A stretch of 64,000 nt of DNA from Helicobacter sp. (GTDB taxonomy: Bacteria > Campylobacterota > Campylobacteria > Campylobacterales > Helicobacteraceae). The notes under the pieces are model-generated. The model saw nothing but the letters and a program-made list of their open reading frames with translations. It was not told the DNA's origin and made no database searches. Location of the stretch: positions 89,263 through 153,262 of the forward strand of contig NZ_JAAVGY010000040.1 of assembly GCF_014799995.1 (NCBI RefSeq), read 5' to 3'. The position numbers and the translations under genes are program-made. Of the stretch, positions 37,268-46,463 are shown piece by piece; positions within the stretch are counted from its first letter, which is position 1, and every line of letters starts with the position of its first letter.

Positions 37268-40252
37268 ATGATTTTTGAGAGACAAGATTATCAGCAAGAA
37301 TGCATAGGCAATATTATTTCTGTATTAGAAGACTTTGACTTTGACACACATAATGCAGAAAATCTTAAAAATTGTTTAAACAAATTCTATACCACGCATA
37401 CTATGCCCTTAAAGAATTTAAGCAATAAGCTTAACCTTGATATTCTTATGGAGACAGGCACGGGAAAGACTTTCACTTATCTAAATCTCATCTTTGAACT
37501 TCATCGCAACTTTAAACAAAATAAATTCATTATTTTTGTCCCAAGAAAAGCAATTTTAGAATCTGTTAAACAAAACATTAAACTTACCAAAGATTATTTT
37601 TATACACAATACAATAAACACCTTAAAGCCTATGTGTATAGCGACACAAAGAGCCAATCAGCTATTATTAATCATTACATTAAAAATACCGATGAACTCT
37701 CTGTGTTAATCCTTACAAATAGTGCTATTGACAAAAAGGATAATATTTTAAATAGGAGCAGTGAAGCACTTTTTAATGTAGAAAGCATTTTTACAAATAT
37801 TGCTAATCTAAAGCCAATTAGCATTATCGATGAACCCCATTTGCTAAAGGGCGAGGCATTTAATAAATATTTTTCACAGATTAATTCCTTGTATTTTCGC
37901 TTTGGTGCGACCTTCCCTAAGGAAAAAGAATATGAGCTAAGCAATATCGTTTATTGCCTTGATTCTATGAGTGCTTTTAACAATTATCTTGTGAAACAAA
38001 TACATACACATACTATCATTCAAGACAACGATAATCCTTATCTCATTAGAGCTAATAGCAAGGAAAGATATGCAATTTTTTCTTATTTTGTTAATGGAGT
38101 TGAGAAGCAAAAAAGAATTAACCTCAATCAAGATTTAGGAGATTTAGATTCTAAGTTTCGGGGAAGTTGTCTAACAAGAATCACTAAAGATAAAGTGTAT
38201 TTAGATAATGGAGAGATAATCCAAACTAAAAGAGGCTATGTTTTACAAGAAAGCGAAATTACCTTATTGTTACAAAAAGCTATTGATTTGCATTTTGAAA
38301 AAGAGGTGGCTTTATTCCAAAGAGGCATTAAGGCTTTAAGCTTGTTTTTTATCCCTAGTATTGAGGATTTTAGGGGTGAAGAGCCTTTTATCAAAAAAGA
38401 GTTTGAGAGAATCTATAAGCAAAAACGAGAGGAAGTTTTAAGGCAGAATCTTTCGCAAGATTATAGGGATTATTTAAAGAATGATTTTGATGAAGAGAAT
38501 GTTTTACGCGTGCATCAAGGGTATTTTAGTGGTGATAGTTTAAACATAACCAAGAAAAAAGAAAGCAATAAAGAAAATATCGAAGCAAGTGATATAAAAA
38601 TGATTTTAGAGGAAAAAGAAAAAATCCTTTCATTTAAAACCCCTTTACGATTTATCTTTAGCGTATGGGCGTTGCAAGAAGGTTGGGATAACCCAAATAT
38701 CTTCACGCTTACCAAATTAGCAAATTCCAGCAGTGATACAAGTAGGCATCAACAAGTAGGCAGAGGATTAAGGCTTTGTGTGAATAATGAGGGCAAACGC
38801 ATTACGCATTCTTTTATGGATTATAACGATAATGAATTTTTTGCTATCAATTATCTTGATATGATTGTAAGTAGCGAAGAAAGAGGCTTTATCGAAGGGT
38901 TACAAAAAGAGATTGAAGATTCTAGCTTTTCTTTGAGTAGTGATATTTTAAATAGAGATTTTTTAAAACATTTAAATTTAAATGAGCGTCAGATTGATAG
39001 ATTATTGATGAAATTAGAAGATTTGGGTTGTTTGGAGTTTGATTTGGACAATGACCTTTATAGAATCATAGCTCCAATCTATGAAGCAATGCAAAACGAT
39101 ACTATCAAAGAGCTTTTAGGAGAGCATTATAGTAAGATATTAGAGGCATTTAAACCAAGAGAGAATAAACGCGACTATGTAACAGATGCCAATAAAACTA
39201 ATGAAAAAATAAACATTAAACAAAACCTTGCAAAAGAGTTTAAAGAACTATGGCAAAGCATTAACGTCCAAGCAAGAATTGTCTATAAAAACATCAACCA
39301 AACGCATTTGATAGAGTCTATTGTAGAATCTTTTAATGCGAAGTCTATCTCTAAAGAGCATATTCTTTATGAGAAAAAAGTCTATGATAGCAAAAATAAT
39401 AGAATCATTACAGAAAAAATAGAAAGCATAGGGATAAAAGACTATTCACATACTTTGCATAAAAATTTACCGCAATTACTTATTGAGTTTGCTAAAGCAA
39501 GTCAAAAGCGGAGTAATGAAGAGCTACCTTTACAGTTTTTGTTAGAGATTTATAATCATCCACAACTAAATAGACAAAGTTTTATCAATTCTCCTAAAGC
39601 AGCATTCCAAGCTTTGCAAGATTGCATCAAAGAAGAATTGCATAAAAACTTGCTCCAGTCTGTAAGCTATGATTTCTCACAAAACACCTTTAGCAATCAG
39701 AGATTCCAAATCCTATATTTCGCAGATGGCACACCAAAGCCAAGCATTGAAAAGCACATACTAGGTAAATATATCGCCAAAAACAATGGGCAAGATTGTC
39801 TCCCAAGTGATAAGTATCTCTATGATAAGGTAGTATGTGATTCTAAGATTGAAGAGGAAATAAGCCTAGAAAATACCATTAGTTTAAGTGATAGCAATTC
39901 TATTCTTAATCACCAAATAGAAGTTTTTGCCAAACTCCCTAAACTTAGTATCCCCACACCTTATAAAAACTATGAACCTGATTTTGCCTATCTGCTCAAA
40001 GACAACAAAGGACAAAAAATCTTTTTTGTGTGTGAAAGTAAGGGTTATGAGCGAGAAGAGGATATACCCGAGCCAGAGCGTAAAAAGATTGATTATGCTG
40101 AAAAGTTTTTTGAAAAACTAAGCAAGAGTATGCAGGATAGAAATATTAAAGTGCTTTTTCATACCCGCATAAACAAACAAAGCTTACTACAAGTTTTGCA
40201 AGAGGTAATGCAAAAAGCAGAGTTTTCAAAGGAGAGTGAGAATGATAAATAA
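37268..40252 (+). CDS. Second type III restriction enzyme Res subunit
   Basis: A 994-residue helicase-nuclease, unrelated in close sequence to the res just upstream. Walker A is METGTGKT, motif II is IIDEPH (the form usual in type III enzymes) and motif VI is HQQVGRGLRLC. The C-terminal nuclease has YEPDFAYLL followed by FFVCESKGYE (PD...ESK). I prefer the ATG at 37268, after AGGAAGG, over the in-frame ATG at 37238. Its end overlaps the next mod start by 11 bases, giving a res-mod order opposite to the usual mod-res. Confidence 0.88.
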   Translation: MIFERQDYQQECIGNIISVLEDFDFDTHNAENLKNCLNKFYTTHTMPLKNLSNKLNLDILMETGTGKTFTYLNLIFELHRNFKQNKFIIFVPRKAILESVKQNIKLTKDYFYTQYNKHLKAYVYSDTKSQSAIINHYIKNTDELSVLILTNSAIDKKDNILNRSSEALFNVESIFTNIANLKPISIIDEPHLLKGEAFNKYFSQINSLYFRFGATFPKEKEYELSNIVYCLDSMSAFNNYLVKQIHTHTIIQDNDNPYLIRANSKERYAIFSYFVNGVEKQKRINLNQDLGDLDSKFRGSCLTRITKDKVYLDNGEIIQTKRGYVLQESEITLLLQKAIDLHFEKEVALFQRGIKALSLFFIPSIEDFRGEEPFIKKEFERIYKQKREEVLRQNLSQDYRDYLKNDFDEENVLRVHQGYFSGDSLNITKKKESNKENIEASDIKMILEEKEKILSFKTPLRFIFSVWALQEGWDNPNIFTLTKLANSSSDTSRHQQVGRGLRLCVNNEGKRITHSFMDYNDNEFFAINYLDMIVSSEERGFIEGLQKEIEDSSFSLSSDILNRDFLKHLNLNERQIDRLLMKLEDLGCLEFDLDNDLYRIIAPIYEAMQNDTIKELLGEHYSKILEAFKPRENKRDYVTDANKTNEKINIKQNLAKEFKELWQSINVQARIVYKNINQTHLIESIVESFNAKSISKEHILYEKKVYDSKNNRIITEKIESIGIKDYSHTLHKNLPQLLIEFAKASQKRSNEELPLQFLLEIYNHPQLNRQSFINSPKAAFQALQDCIKEELHKNLLQSVSYDFSQNTFSNQRFQILYFADGTPKPSIEKHILGKYIAKNNGQDCLPSDKYLYDKVVCDSKIEEEISLENTISLSDSNSILNHQIEVFAKLPKLSIPTPYKNYEPDFAYLLKDNKGQKIFFVCESKGYEREEDIPEPERKKIDYAEKFFEKLSKSMQDRNIKVLFHTRINKQSLLQVLQEVMQKAEFSKESENDK

Positions 40253-42107
40253 AGATAAAGCAAAAGAACTAGGTATGGAGATTATAGATTCCCAAAAAGA
40301 GCAAAACCCACTCTATGAAAATCTTAAAGCAAACTTCCCCCAAACCATTAATGCCGATGGTGTGGTGAGCCTTAAAGCCATCGCAACACTTTTAGGCTTA
40401 AGCGAGAGGGCAGATATTCAAGGTTATGAGCTAACCTTTAGCGGTAAGGGTTTAGCTAATGCTCTTTATTCTACCCCTTGTGTTAAAGAGTTAAAGTTAG
40501 AGTGCATTTATCGCTCAAACGCAACGCATACACGAAATACTATTATTAGAGGGGATAATTTAGATGTGCTTAAACTCCTAAAATCCGCCTATAGTGAAAA
40601 AATCAAAATGATTTATATCGACCCACCTTATAATACTAAAAATGACAATTTCATCTACTCCGATGACTTTAGAGAGGATTACAAGGCTATTTTGCGTGAA
40701 GTGGGTTTGCTACTTGAAGATGAAAAGGGTGAATGGGTAGAATCTGAAGAGCTAAGATTCTTCCGCAATATCACAGGGAGCAAATCCCATAGCGGTTGGC
40801 TTGCCTTTATGCTTCCGCGTCTTAAGCTTGCAAGGGATTTGCTTAGAGAGGATGGAGTGATTTTTATCTCTATTGATGATAACGAACAAGCTAATCTGAA
40901 GATTCTGTGTGATGAGATTTTTGGGGAGGAGAATTTTGTAGCGGATTTGATTTGGAATAATAAATATACAACTTCAAATGACACAGATATTTCTTATCAA
41001 CACGAACATATCTTAATCTATTCAAAAGATAGAAGTAATTTTAAGTTGGGGTTATTACCTAGAACAGAAAAACAAGATAAAGATTATAAAAATAGGGACA
41101 ATGACCCAAAGGGTGCGTGGAAGCCAACACCAATTCACGCTAGAAGTGGCAACACAAACAACATGTATAAAATTACTTTTCCAAATGGGATTGAGTGGGA
41201 AGCACCAATAGGACGTTATCCTAGATATTCAAAGGAAACTCTTTTACAGCTTTATGAAAATGGAGAACTTTATTTTAATTCGAATGGTGGTATAGACAAA
41301 AAAACATATTTAAACGAAGTGAGACAAGGTGTTACTTGTGGCACAATGTGGGGTTATGATGAAGTTGGACATACACACGGAAACAATGAAGAGATTGCGG
41401 AAATTTTAGGAAAAGGTATTTTTAGCGACCCCAAAGGAACTCTTTTATTAAAAAGAATCATAAGGCTTTCAACTTCCACAGATTCAAACGACATAATCCT
41501 TGACTTTTTCGCAGGGAGTGGGACAAGCGCACAAGCGGTAATGGAACTTAATAGCGAGGATGGAGGCAATCGGCAGTTTATTTTGGTGCAAATTGATGAG
41601 CCCATAAAAGAGGATAAAAGTAAAGTCGCCTATGACTTTTGCAAAAATGAGCTTAAGAGTGAAAATCCCACAATTAGCGATATTACGATAGAGAGGGTGA
41701 AGAGAGCAGGAGCAAAAATCGCTAAAGAGTATAAAGACTTCAAAGGCGATTTAGGCTTTAGTGTGTATAGTCTGTGCGATAAACCTAGCCTAGCATGTGA
41801 TGAAGAAGGGCATTTAGAGTTGCTTACAGGACGAGAGGGGATAATTCCCAGTGATATTGCTAGAAACTTAAGCCTACAATGTGGCAAGGGTCTAGATAGA
41901 GAGCTAGAGTGTATCATAGAAACTAAACTCTATAAATGTGATGATGTCTATTGTGTGGTGGAGTGCGATAAAGAAGTCTTAGAGATTCTAAGTCATACCA
42001 AGAATGAATATATTTTCATTGATGGTTATGCCTCTTTAGAGTTAGAAGAATTTCTAAACCTTCAGAATAGTGCAGATATTGATGAACGACTAAGGATAGT
42101 GTATTAA
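40242..42107 (+). CDS. Second type III DNA methyltransferase (Mod), intact
   Basis: A 621-residue adenine methyltransferase of the beta class. Catalytic motif IIYIDPPYNTKNDNF-type (here MIYIDPPYNT) comes at about residue 123, then a recognition domain of about 200 residues, then LDFFAGSGTSAQAVMEL (SAM motif I). AAAGGAG lies 8 bases before the chosen ATG. It is read as a pair with the preceding res. Unlike the first mod in this island, the frame is complete. The target sequence cannot be inferred. Confidence 0.88.
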   Translation: MINKDKAKELGMEIIDSQKEQNPLYENLKANFPQTINADGVVSLKAIATLLGLSERADIQGYELTFSGKGLANALYSTPCVKELKLECIYRSNATHTRNTIIRGDNLDVLKLLKSAYSEKIKMIYIDPPYNTKNDNFIYSDDFREDYKAILREVGLLLEDEKGEWVESEELRFFRNITGSKSHSGWLAFMLPRLKLARDLLREDGVIFISIDDNEQANLKILCDEIFGEENFVADLIWNNKYTTSNDTDISYQHEHILIYSKDRSNFKLGLLPRTEKQDKDYKNRDNDPKGAWKPTPIHARSGNTNNMYKITFPNGIEWEAPIGRYPRYSKETLLQLYENGELYFNSNGGIDKKTYLNEVRQGVTCGTMWGYDEVGHTHGNNEEIAEILGKGIFSDPKGTLLLKRIIRLSTSTDSNDIILDFFAGSGTSAQAVMELNSEDGGNRQFILVQIDEPIKEDKSKVAYDFCKNELKSENPTISDITIERVKRAGAKIAKEYKDFKGDLGFSVYSLCDKPSLACDEEGHLELLTGREGIIPSDIARNLSLQCGKGLDRELECIIETKLYKCDDVYCVVECDKEVLEILSHTKNEYIFIDGYASLELEEFLNLQNSADIDERLRIVY

Positions 42108-42148
42108 TGTAAAATTGGGATAAAAGCAAAATTTCTGGTGAGGATAAA

Positions 42149-43219
42149 ATGGCAAAAGACATGCATGCTGAAGAATGGGATAGTGCAACATTAACTAAGT
42201 TAGCAGTATTTGAGCAATACATTTACGATTGGCTTAATGTAACTGTAAATTATCAAAGAGGTTTAAAATTTAATACTTTAGAAATCTATGATTTGTTTTG
42301 TGGCAGCGGATATGATGGGACAAACACGCATAAAGGCTCACCACTTCGCATTCTTGATGCGGTATTAAAAAGAAATTGTAAAGACAAAACAATAAAAGTT
42401 TATTTTAATGATAAAGATGAAAACAAAATTAAACAACTTAAATTTATTGTTGAAGAACAATATCCTAATTTAGAATCTAAGAACATAGAGATTAAATGGA
42501 CTTTTATAGATACTAAGGATTATAAAATTTTGTCTAAAAATTATTATAAGCTTATCTTTTTAGACCAATATGGAATCCGACACATTAATAAAATTGAAGA
42601 ATTTTTAGCAAAAGGAACAGATATATTGATATTTATTTCATCTGGACATATCAGAAGATTTTTGGAAGGTGAGGGATTTAAACGTTATATTGATTCTGGG
42701 TATATATCTAAGCAAGATTTTGAAGCTAAAACAAACTATGAAACTCATAGAGTTATTGCACAATATTTTAAACAAAAATTTCAACAATTTTTTATTTCTC
42801 CTTTTTTATTAATTAAAGATAATGGAAATATTAATGGAATTATTTTTATTTCTACACATCCAAAAGGACAGGAGCAATTTTTAAAAACTGCTTGGAAAAT
42901 AGATGAAAATTTTGGTGAAGGAAATAAAAACATTGATAGAGATATTACAAAAGAAGAAGGTAGTTTATTTTATAATAAAGATGCAGTAAGTGAAAAAGAG
43001 AAAAGATATAAAGAGCTTTTGGTTGATTATTTGAAAGAATATAGAAGTAATATTGATATAAAAATTTTTGGAATGGACAATGGTTTTTTAGCAAAACACA
43101 CTAATAAGATTTTGGATGAATTAAAGAATAACTTAGAGTGTGAATATTGCAAAAATTCAAAAAGAGGCTTTCACTTAAATGAAAAGGATATAAGAGTAAG
43201 AATAAGGATAAAATCATAA
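42149..43219 (+). CDS. Three-Cys-motif partner protein (TcmP-like)
   Basis: A 356-residue protein starting AKDMHAEEWDSATLTKL with a methyltransferase-like glycine motif LEIYDLFCGSGYDG and the GSPLRILDAV segment that follows it in TcmP proteins. The family is defined by its pairing with a three-cysteine (Gp37/Gp68-type) protein, and that gene follows here with a one-base overlap. The gene is extremely AT-rich, more so than its neighbours, suggesting transfer. Biochemical activity is not established to my knowledge; a SAM-binding fold is inferred. It starts 41 bases after the second mod. Confidence 0.75.
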   Translation: MAKDMHAEEWDSATLTKLAVFEQYIYDWLNVTVNYQRGLKFNTLEIYDLFCGSGYDGTNTHKGSPLRILDAVLKRNCKDKTIKVYFNDKDENKIKQLKFIVEEQYPNLESKNIEIKWTFIDTKDYKILSKNYYKLIFLDQYGIRHINKIEEFLAKGTDILIFISSGHIRRFLEGEGFKRYIDSGYISKQDFEAKTNYETHRVIAQYFKQKFQQFFISPFLLIKDNGNINGIIFISTHPKGQEQFLKTAWKIDENFGEGNKNIDRDITKEEGSLFYNKDAVSEKEKRYKELLVDYLKEYRSNIDIKIFGMDNGFLAKHTNKILDELKNNLECEYCKNSKRGFHLNEKDIRVRIRIKS

Positions 43220-44019
43220 TGAAATCTACCAAAATCGAATGGACACAAGCAAGTTGGAATCCAACCATTGGTTGCGATAAAGTAAGTGATGGTTGCCAAA
43301 ATTGCTATGCAGAGGCAATGGCAAAGCGTCTTCAGGCGATAGGCAATAAAGATTATAAAGATGGATTTAAATTTAAAATGCTAGAACATCGTTTGAATGA
43401 GCCATTAAAGAATAAAAAACCTACACTTTATTTTGTAAATTCTATGAGTGATTTGTTTCACAAAAAAATGCAAGTTGAGTTTTTGGATAGGGTTATGCAA
43501 ATTATACGACAAACGCCATATCATCAATACCAGATTCTAACCAAACGCCCCCATAGAATGTTTGAATATTTTGAGGGAAAAAAATATTCTGAAAATTCTG
43601 CTTTAAATAAAGAAAATAAAGAGATTTTTGGAGATGGTATGATGCGTGATATTCCACCAAATGTGTGGCTAGGAGCAACCGTAGAATCAAGCAGCATTAA
43701 ACACAGAATAGATTGGATTCGTAATTTGCAAGCAAATATTAAATGGCTTTCGTGTGAACCTTTGCTTGATGATTTAGGGGAGCTTGATTTAAGAGGGATT
43801 GATTGGGTTGTTGTCGGAGGAGAGAGTGGCTTTAAAGCAAGAGCAATGCAAGAATCTTGGGTGTGGAATATTCAAAAACAATGTGAAGAACAAGGTGTCG
43901 CCTTTTTCTTTAAACAATGGGGAACTTGGGGGAGCGATGGCATTAAACGCAATAAAAAAGAAAATGGTGCTTTGCTCGGTGGTAGATTGTATAGAGAATA
44001 TCCAAAGTTTAAAGTTTAG
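43219..44019 (+). CDS. Gp37/Gp68 (DUF5131) family protein with three-cysteine motif
   Basis: A 266-residue protein with the family start IEWTQASWNPTIGCDKVSDG and cysteines C19, C26 and C29 in a C-x6-C-x2-C arrangement, followed by YAEAMAKRL. Later landmarks are FVNSMSDLFH, ILTKRPHRM, WLGATVES, KWLSCEPLL and VVGGESGFKARAM. The cysteine trio and barrel-like repeats recall radical-SAM enzymes. These proteins occur in phages and in pairs with TcmP. The function is unknown; the coupled start (TAATG) argues that both proteins act together. Confidence 0.82.
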   Translation: MKSTKIEWTQASWNPTIGCDKVSDGCQNCYAEAMAKRLQAIGNKDYKDGFKFKMLEHRLNEPLKNKKPTLYFVNSMSDLFHKKMQVEFLDRVMQIIRQTPYHQYQILTKRPHRMFEYFEGKKYSENSALNKENKEIFGDGMMRDIPPNVWLGATVESSSIKHRIDWIRNLQANIKWLSCEPLLDDLGELDLRGIDWVVVGGESGFKARAMQESWVWNIQKQCEEQGVAFFFKQWGTWGSDGIKRNKKENGALLGGRLYREYPKFKV

Positions 44020-44055
44020 AAACCTATATTTAATCATTATCCCGCCTTTTTCTGC

Positions 44056-44061
44056 TATACT
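44056..44061 (+). promoter_or_regulatory. Probable -10 box for cysS
   Basis: TATACT preceded by TGC, 28 bases upstream of the ATG. There is no clear -35 element, as is usual in this group. Confidence 0.45.
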
Positions 44062-44088
44062 TTCCCTTTAAATTGATAGGGGAAAGTG

Positions 44089-45504
44089 ATGATTAGAATT
44101 TATGATAGCAAATTAAAAGAAAAAGTAGAATTTATACCCATTAATCCGAAAGAAGTGCGCATTTATGTCTGTGGTCCGACGGTTTATGACGATTCGCATT
44201 TAGGGCACGCTAGAAGTGCCATTGTGTTTGATTTGTGGCGCAAACTCCTGCGTGAATATGGCTATAAAGTGATTTTTGCCAAGAATTTCACCGATATTGA
44301 CGATAAAATTATCAACAAATCCTTGCAAAGTGGCTTGAGTGTAGAGGAGATTACGCAGACTTATACGCAAAAATATTTAGACGAAATGGAATCTTTGGGC
44401 GTGGAACGCGCGGACATTGAACCCAAAGCGACACAAAGTCTCCCAAGCATTTGTGCAATGATTCAAACCCTGCTGGATAAGGGATTCGCCTACCAAACAC
44501 AAAATGGCGATGTGTATCTATCTGTTAGCAAAGACGCGCATTATGGGGATTTAAGCGGTAGAATTGCCGATGAGGAATCCAAAAGCAGAATCCAAAATAG
44601 CGAGCAAAAGCACGATGCAAAGGATTTTGCTCTATGGAAGAGTTACAAAGGCGTAGGCGATGTGGGTTACGATTCGCCCTTTGGTAAGGGGCGTCCGGGC
44701 TGGCATATTGAATGTAGTGCAATGATAAAGGAGCATTTAGCACTTGGGGGTGAATATGCGATTGACATTCACGGAGGTGGGGCGGATTTGCTTTTCCCTC
44801 ATCACGAAAATGAAGTTTGCCAAACGCGTTGCGCCGATGGACAGACTTTAGCGAAATATTGGATTCACAATGGTTTTGTAACCATTAATGGTGAGAAAAT
44901 GGCAAAGTCTTTAGGAAATAGCTTCTTTATCAAAGACGCCTTAAAAAATCATAATGGGGAGGTTTTGCGATTCTATCTCCTTAGCACGCATTATCGCGCA
45001 GGATTGAATTTCTCCGAAGAAGATTTACTTGCAAGCAAGAAGCGGCTAGATAGGCTTTATCGGCTCAAAAAACGCATTGCGCAAATGCAGCCTAAGGCAC
45101 AAGATACAGAATCCAAAGACAGCCAAAGTGCCTTTAGTGAAGCATTTTTAGAGGCTTTGAGTGATGATTTGAACATTTCTAAAGCCTTGAGTGTTTTAGA
45201 TGAACTCATTGCTAATGCAAATGAAATGCTTGACAACAAACAAAAAGACAAGATTCCACAAATCTTAGCAAGTCTCAATTTAGTCGCAAGAGTTTTAGGC
45301 GTAGGCATTCAAGATTCCTTTGAATATTTTAAACTTGGTATAAGTCAAGAAAGACGCGCAGAGATTGAATCTCTGATTGCAAAGAGAGCGGAATATAAAA
45401 AAGCAAAAGATTTTCAAAATGCAGATAAAATCCGAGAGAATTTGCGCGCAAATGGGATTGAGATTATGGATACTCCTAGTGGTTGTGAGTGGGAAAGAAT
45501 ATAG
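44089..45504 (+). CDS. cysS: Cysteinyl-tRNA synthetase
   Basis: A 471-residue class I synthetase. CGPTVYDDSHLGHAR holds the zinc cysteine and the HIGH-type signature, and KMAKSLGN is the KMSKS motif. The second zinc-site region is GWHIECSAM, with HHENE. The ATG at 44089 is preferred over the GTG three bases earlier, with AGGGGAAA upstream. It marks the return to core genes after the defence island, which ends 70 bases earlier. Confidence 0.96.
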   Translation: MIRIYDSKLKEKVEFIPINPKEVRIYVCGPTVYDDSHLGHARSAIVFDLWRKLLREYGYKVIFAKNFTDIDDKIINKSLQSGLSVEEITQTYTQKYLDEMESLGVERADIEPKATQSLPSICAMIQTLLDKGFAYQTQNGDVYLSVSKDAHYGDLSGRIADEESKSRIQNSEQKHDAKDFALWKSYKGVGDVGYDSPFGKGRPGWHIECSAMIKEHLALGGEYAIDIHGGGADLLFPHHENEVCQTRCADGQTLAKYWIHNGFVTINGEKMAKSLGNSFFIKDALKNHNGEVLRFYLLSTHYRAGLNFSEEDLLASKKRLDRLYRLKKRIAQMQPKAQDTESKDSQSAFSEAFLEALSDDLNISKALSVLDELIANANEMLDNKQKDKIPQILASLNLVARVLGVGIQDSFEYFKLGISQERRAEIESLIAKRAEYKKAKDFQNADKIRENLRANGIEIMDTPSGCEWERI

Positions 45505-45532
45505 AGCCTATGCGATTTTTTAAGGGAAAAAT

Positions 45533-46330
45533 ATGGAAACTTTAAGCGACTTCGTTAGTCTTTTTGGAATCGCGCTAGTTGGGGGGTTTGGACATTGCAT
45601 TGGAATGTGTGGCGGAATCGTACTCGCCTTTAGCGGCAAGTTGGCTAATAATAACGCAAGCAAGGGGCGTCTTGTGGGATTCCATTTGCTCTATAATCTA
45701 GGACGCGTTAGTACTTATGTTTTGCTTGGTGCATTCGTGGGTGCGTTAGGGAGTATGTTTAGCCTCAATGGCACTTTGCGCGGCGTACTCTTCTTGATTA
45801 CAGGTGTTTTAATGGTCTTAGCAGGGCTTTCGCTTTTTGGGAAGTTGAAATTCTTAACACTTTTAGAACATTCTGTGCAAAATTCCAAGTGGTATCAGAC
45901 ACGATTCCAAAACGCTTTGAATCTCCAAAGCCCTTTAAGTCTTTATCTATTAGGAATCCTCAATGGTTTATTGCCCTGTGGATTTGTCTATGCGTTTTTG
46001 TTTATTGCGGCATCTTCTGCGAGCGTTTTTAAAGGCGCATTGGTAATGTTGATTTTCGGGATTGCCACGATTGTGCCTCTGCTTATTTTTGGGCTTTTGG
46101 CAAATACGATTCTTTATAAACCTTTGGTGCGTAAGTTTGCAATGAATCTTGCTGCGATTGCGATTGTTGTTTTTGGTGCATTGATGATTGAAAAAGGCGT
46201 GAAATTCTTGCAAAATCCAGAAATGACACACAAAATGCACACAATGCAAGATTCCCACACTCCAACAAATCCAATGGAATCCCATAACAAAGAGCCCGTC
46301 CATCAACCAATGGAGGAATCCCAACATTAA
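45533..46330 (+). CDS. Sulfite-exporter/SafE-family membrane protein with Met/His-rich tail
   Basis: A 265-residue protein with six predicted membrane helices. The paired HCIGMCGG (near residue 21) and GLLPCGFVYAF (near 145) motifs mark the cysteine-containing membrane family related to DsbD and CcdA. Such genes often sit near cbb3 oxidase and copper genes. The cytoplasmic or periplasmic tail of about 40 residues is rich in Met and His (HKMHTMQDSHTP...), suggesting metal binding, likely copper. ccoI lies elsewhere in the window. Transport activity is inferred. Confidence 0.75.
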   Translation: METLSDFVSLFGIALVGGFGHCIGMCGGIVLAFSGKLANNNASKGRLVGFHLLYNLGRVSTYVLLGAFVGALGSMFSLNGTLRGVLFLITGVLMVLAGLSLFGKLKFLTLLEHSVQNSKWYQTRFQNALNLQSPLSLYLLGILNGLLPCGFVYAFLFIAASSASVFKGALVMLIFGIATIVPLLIFGLLANTILYKPLVRKFAMNLAAIAIVVFGALMIEKGVKFLQNPEMTHKMHTMQDSHTPTNPMESHNKEPVHQPMEESQH

Positions 46331-46463
46331 TGTATCAAGGAGTGGAAGTTTGCAGAATCTTGCGAATGCAATTCAATAAAAAACATAATATTTGCTTAAA
46401 AAGTCTATTTTTTAAGCCAAAATTGCATACTATTAGCAATGCGAGTTTAAGTTTGGAGTAATT

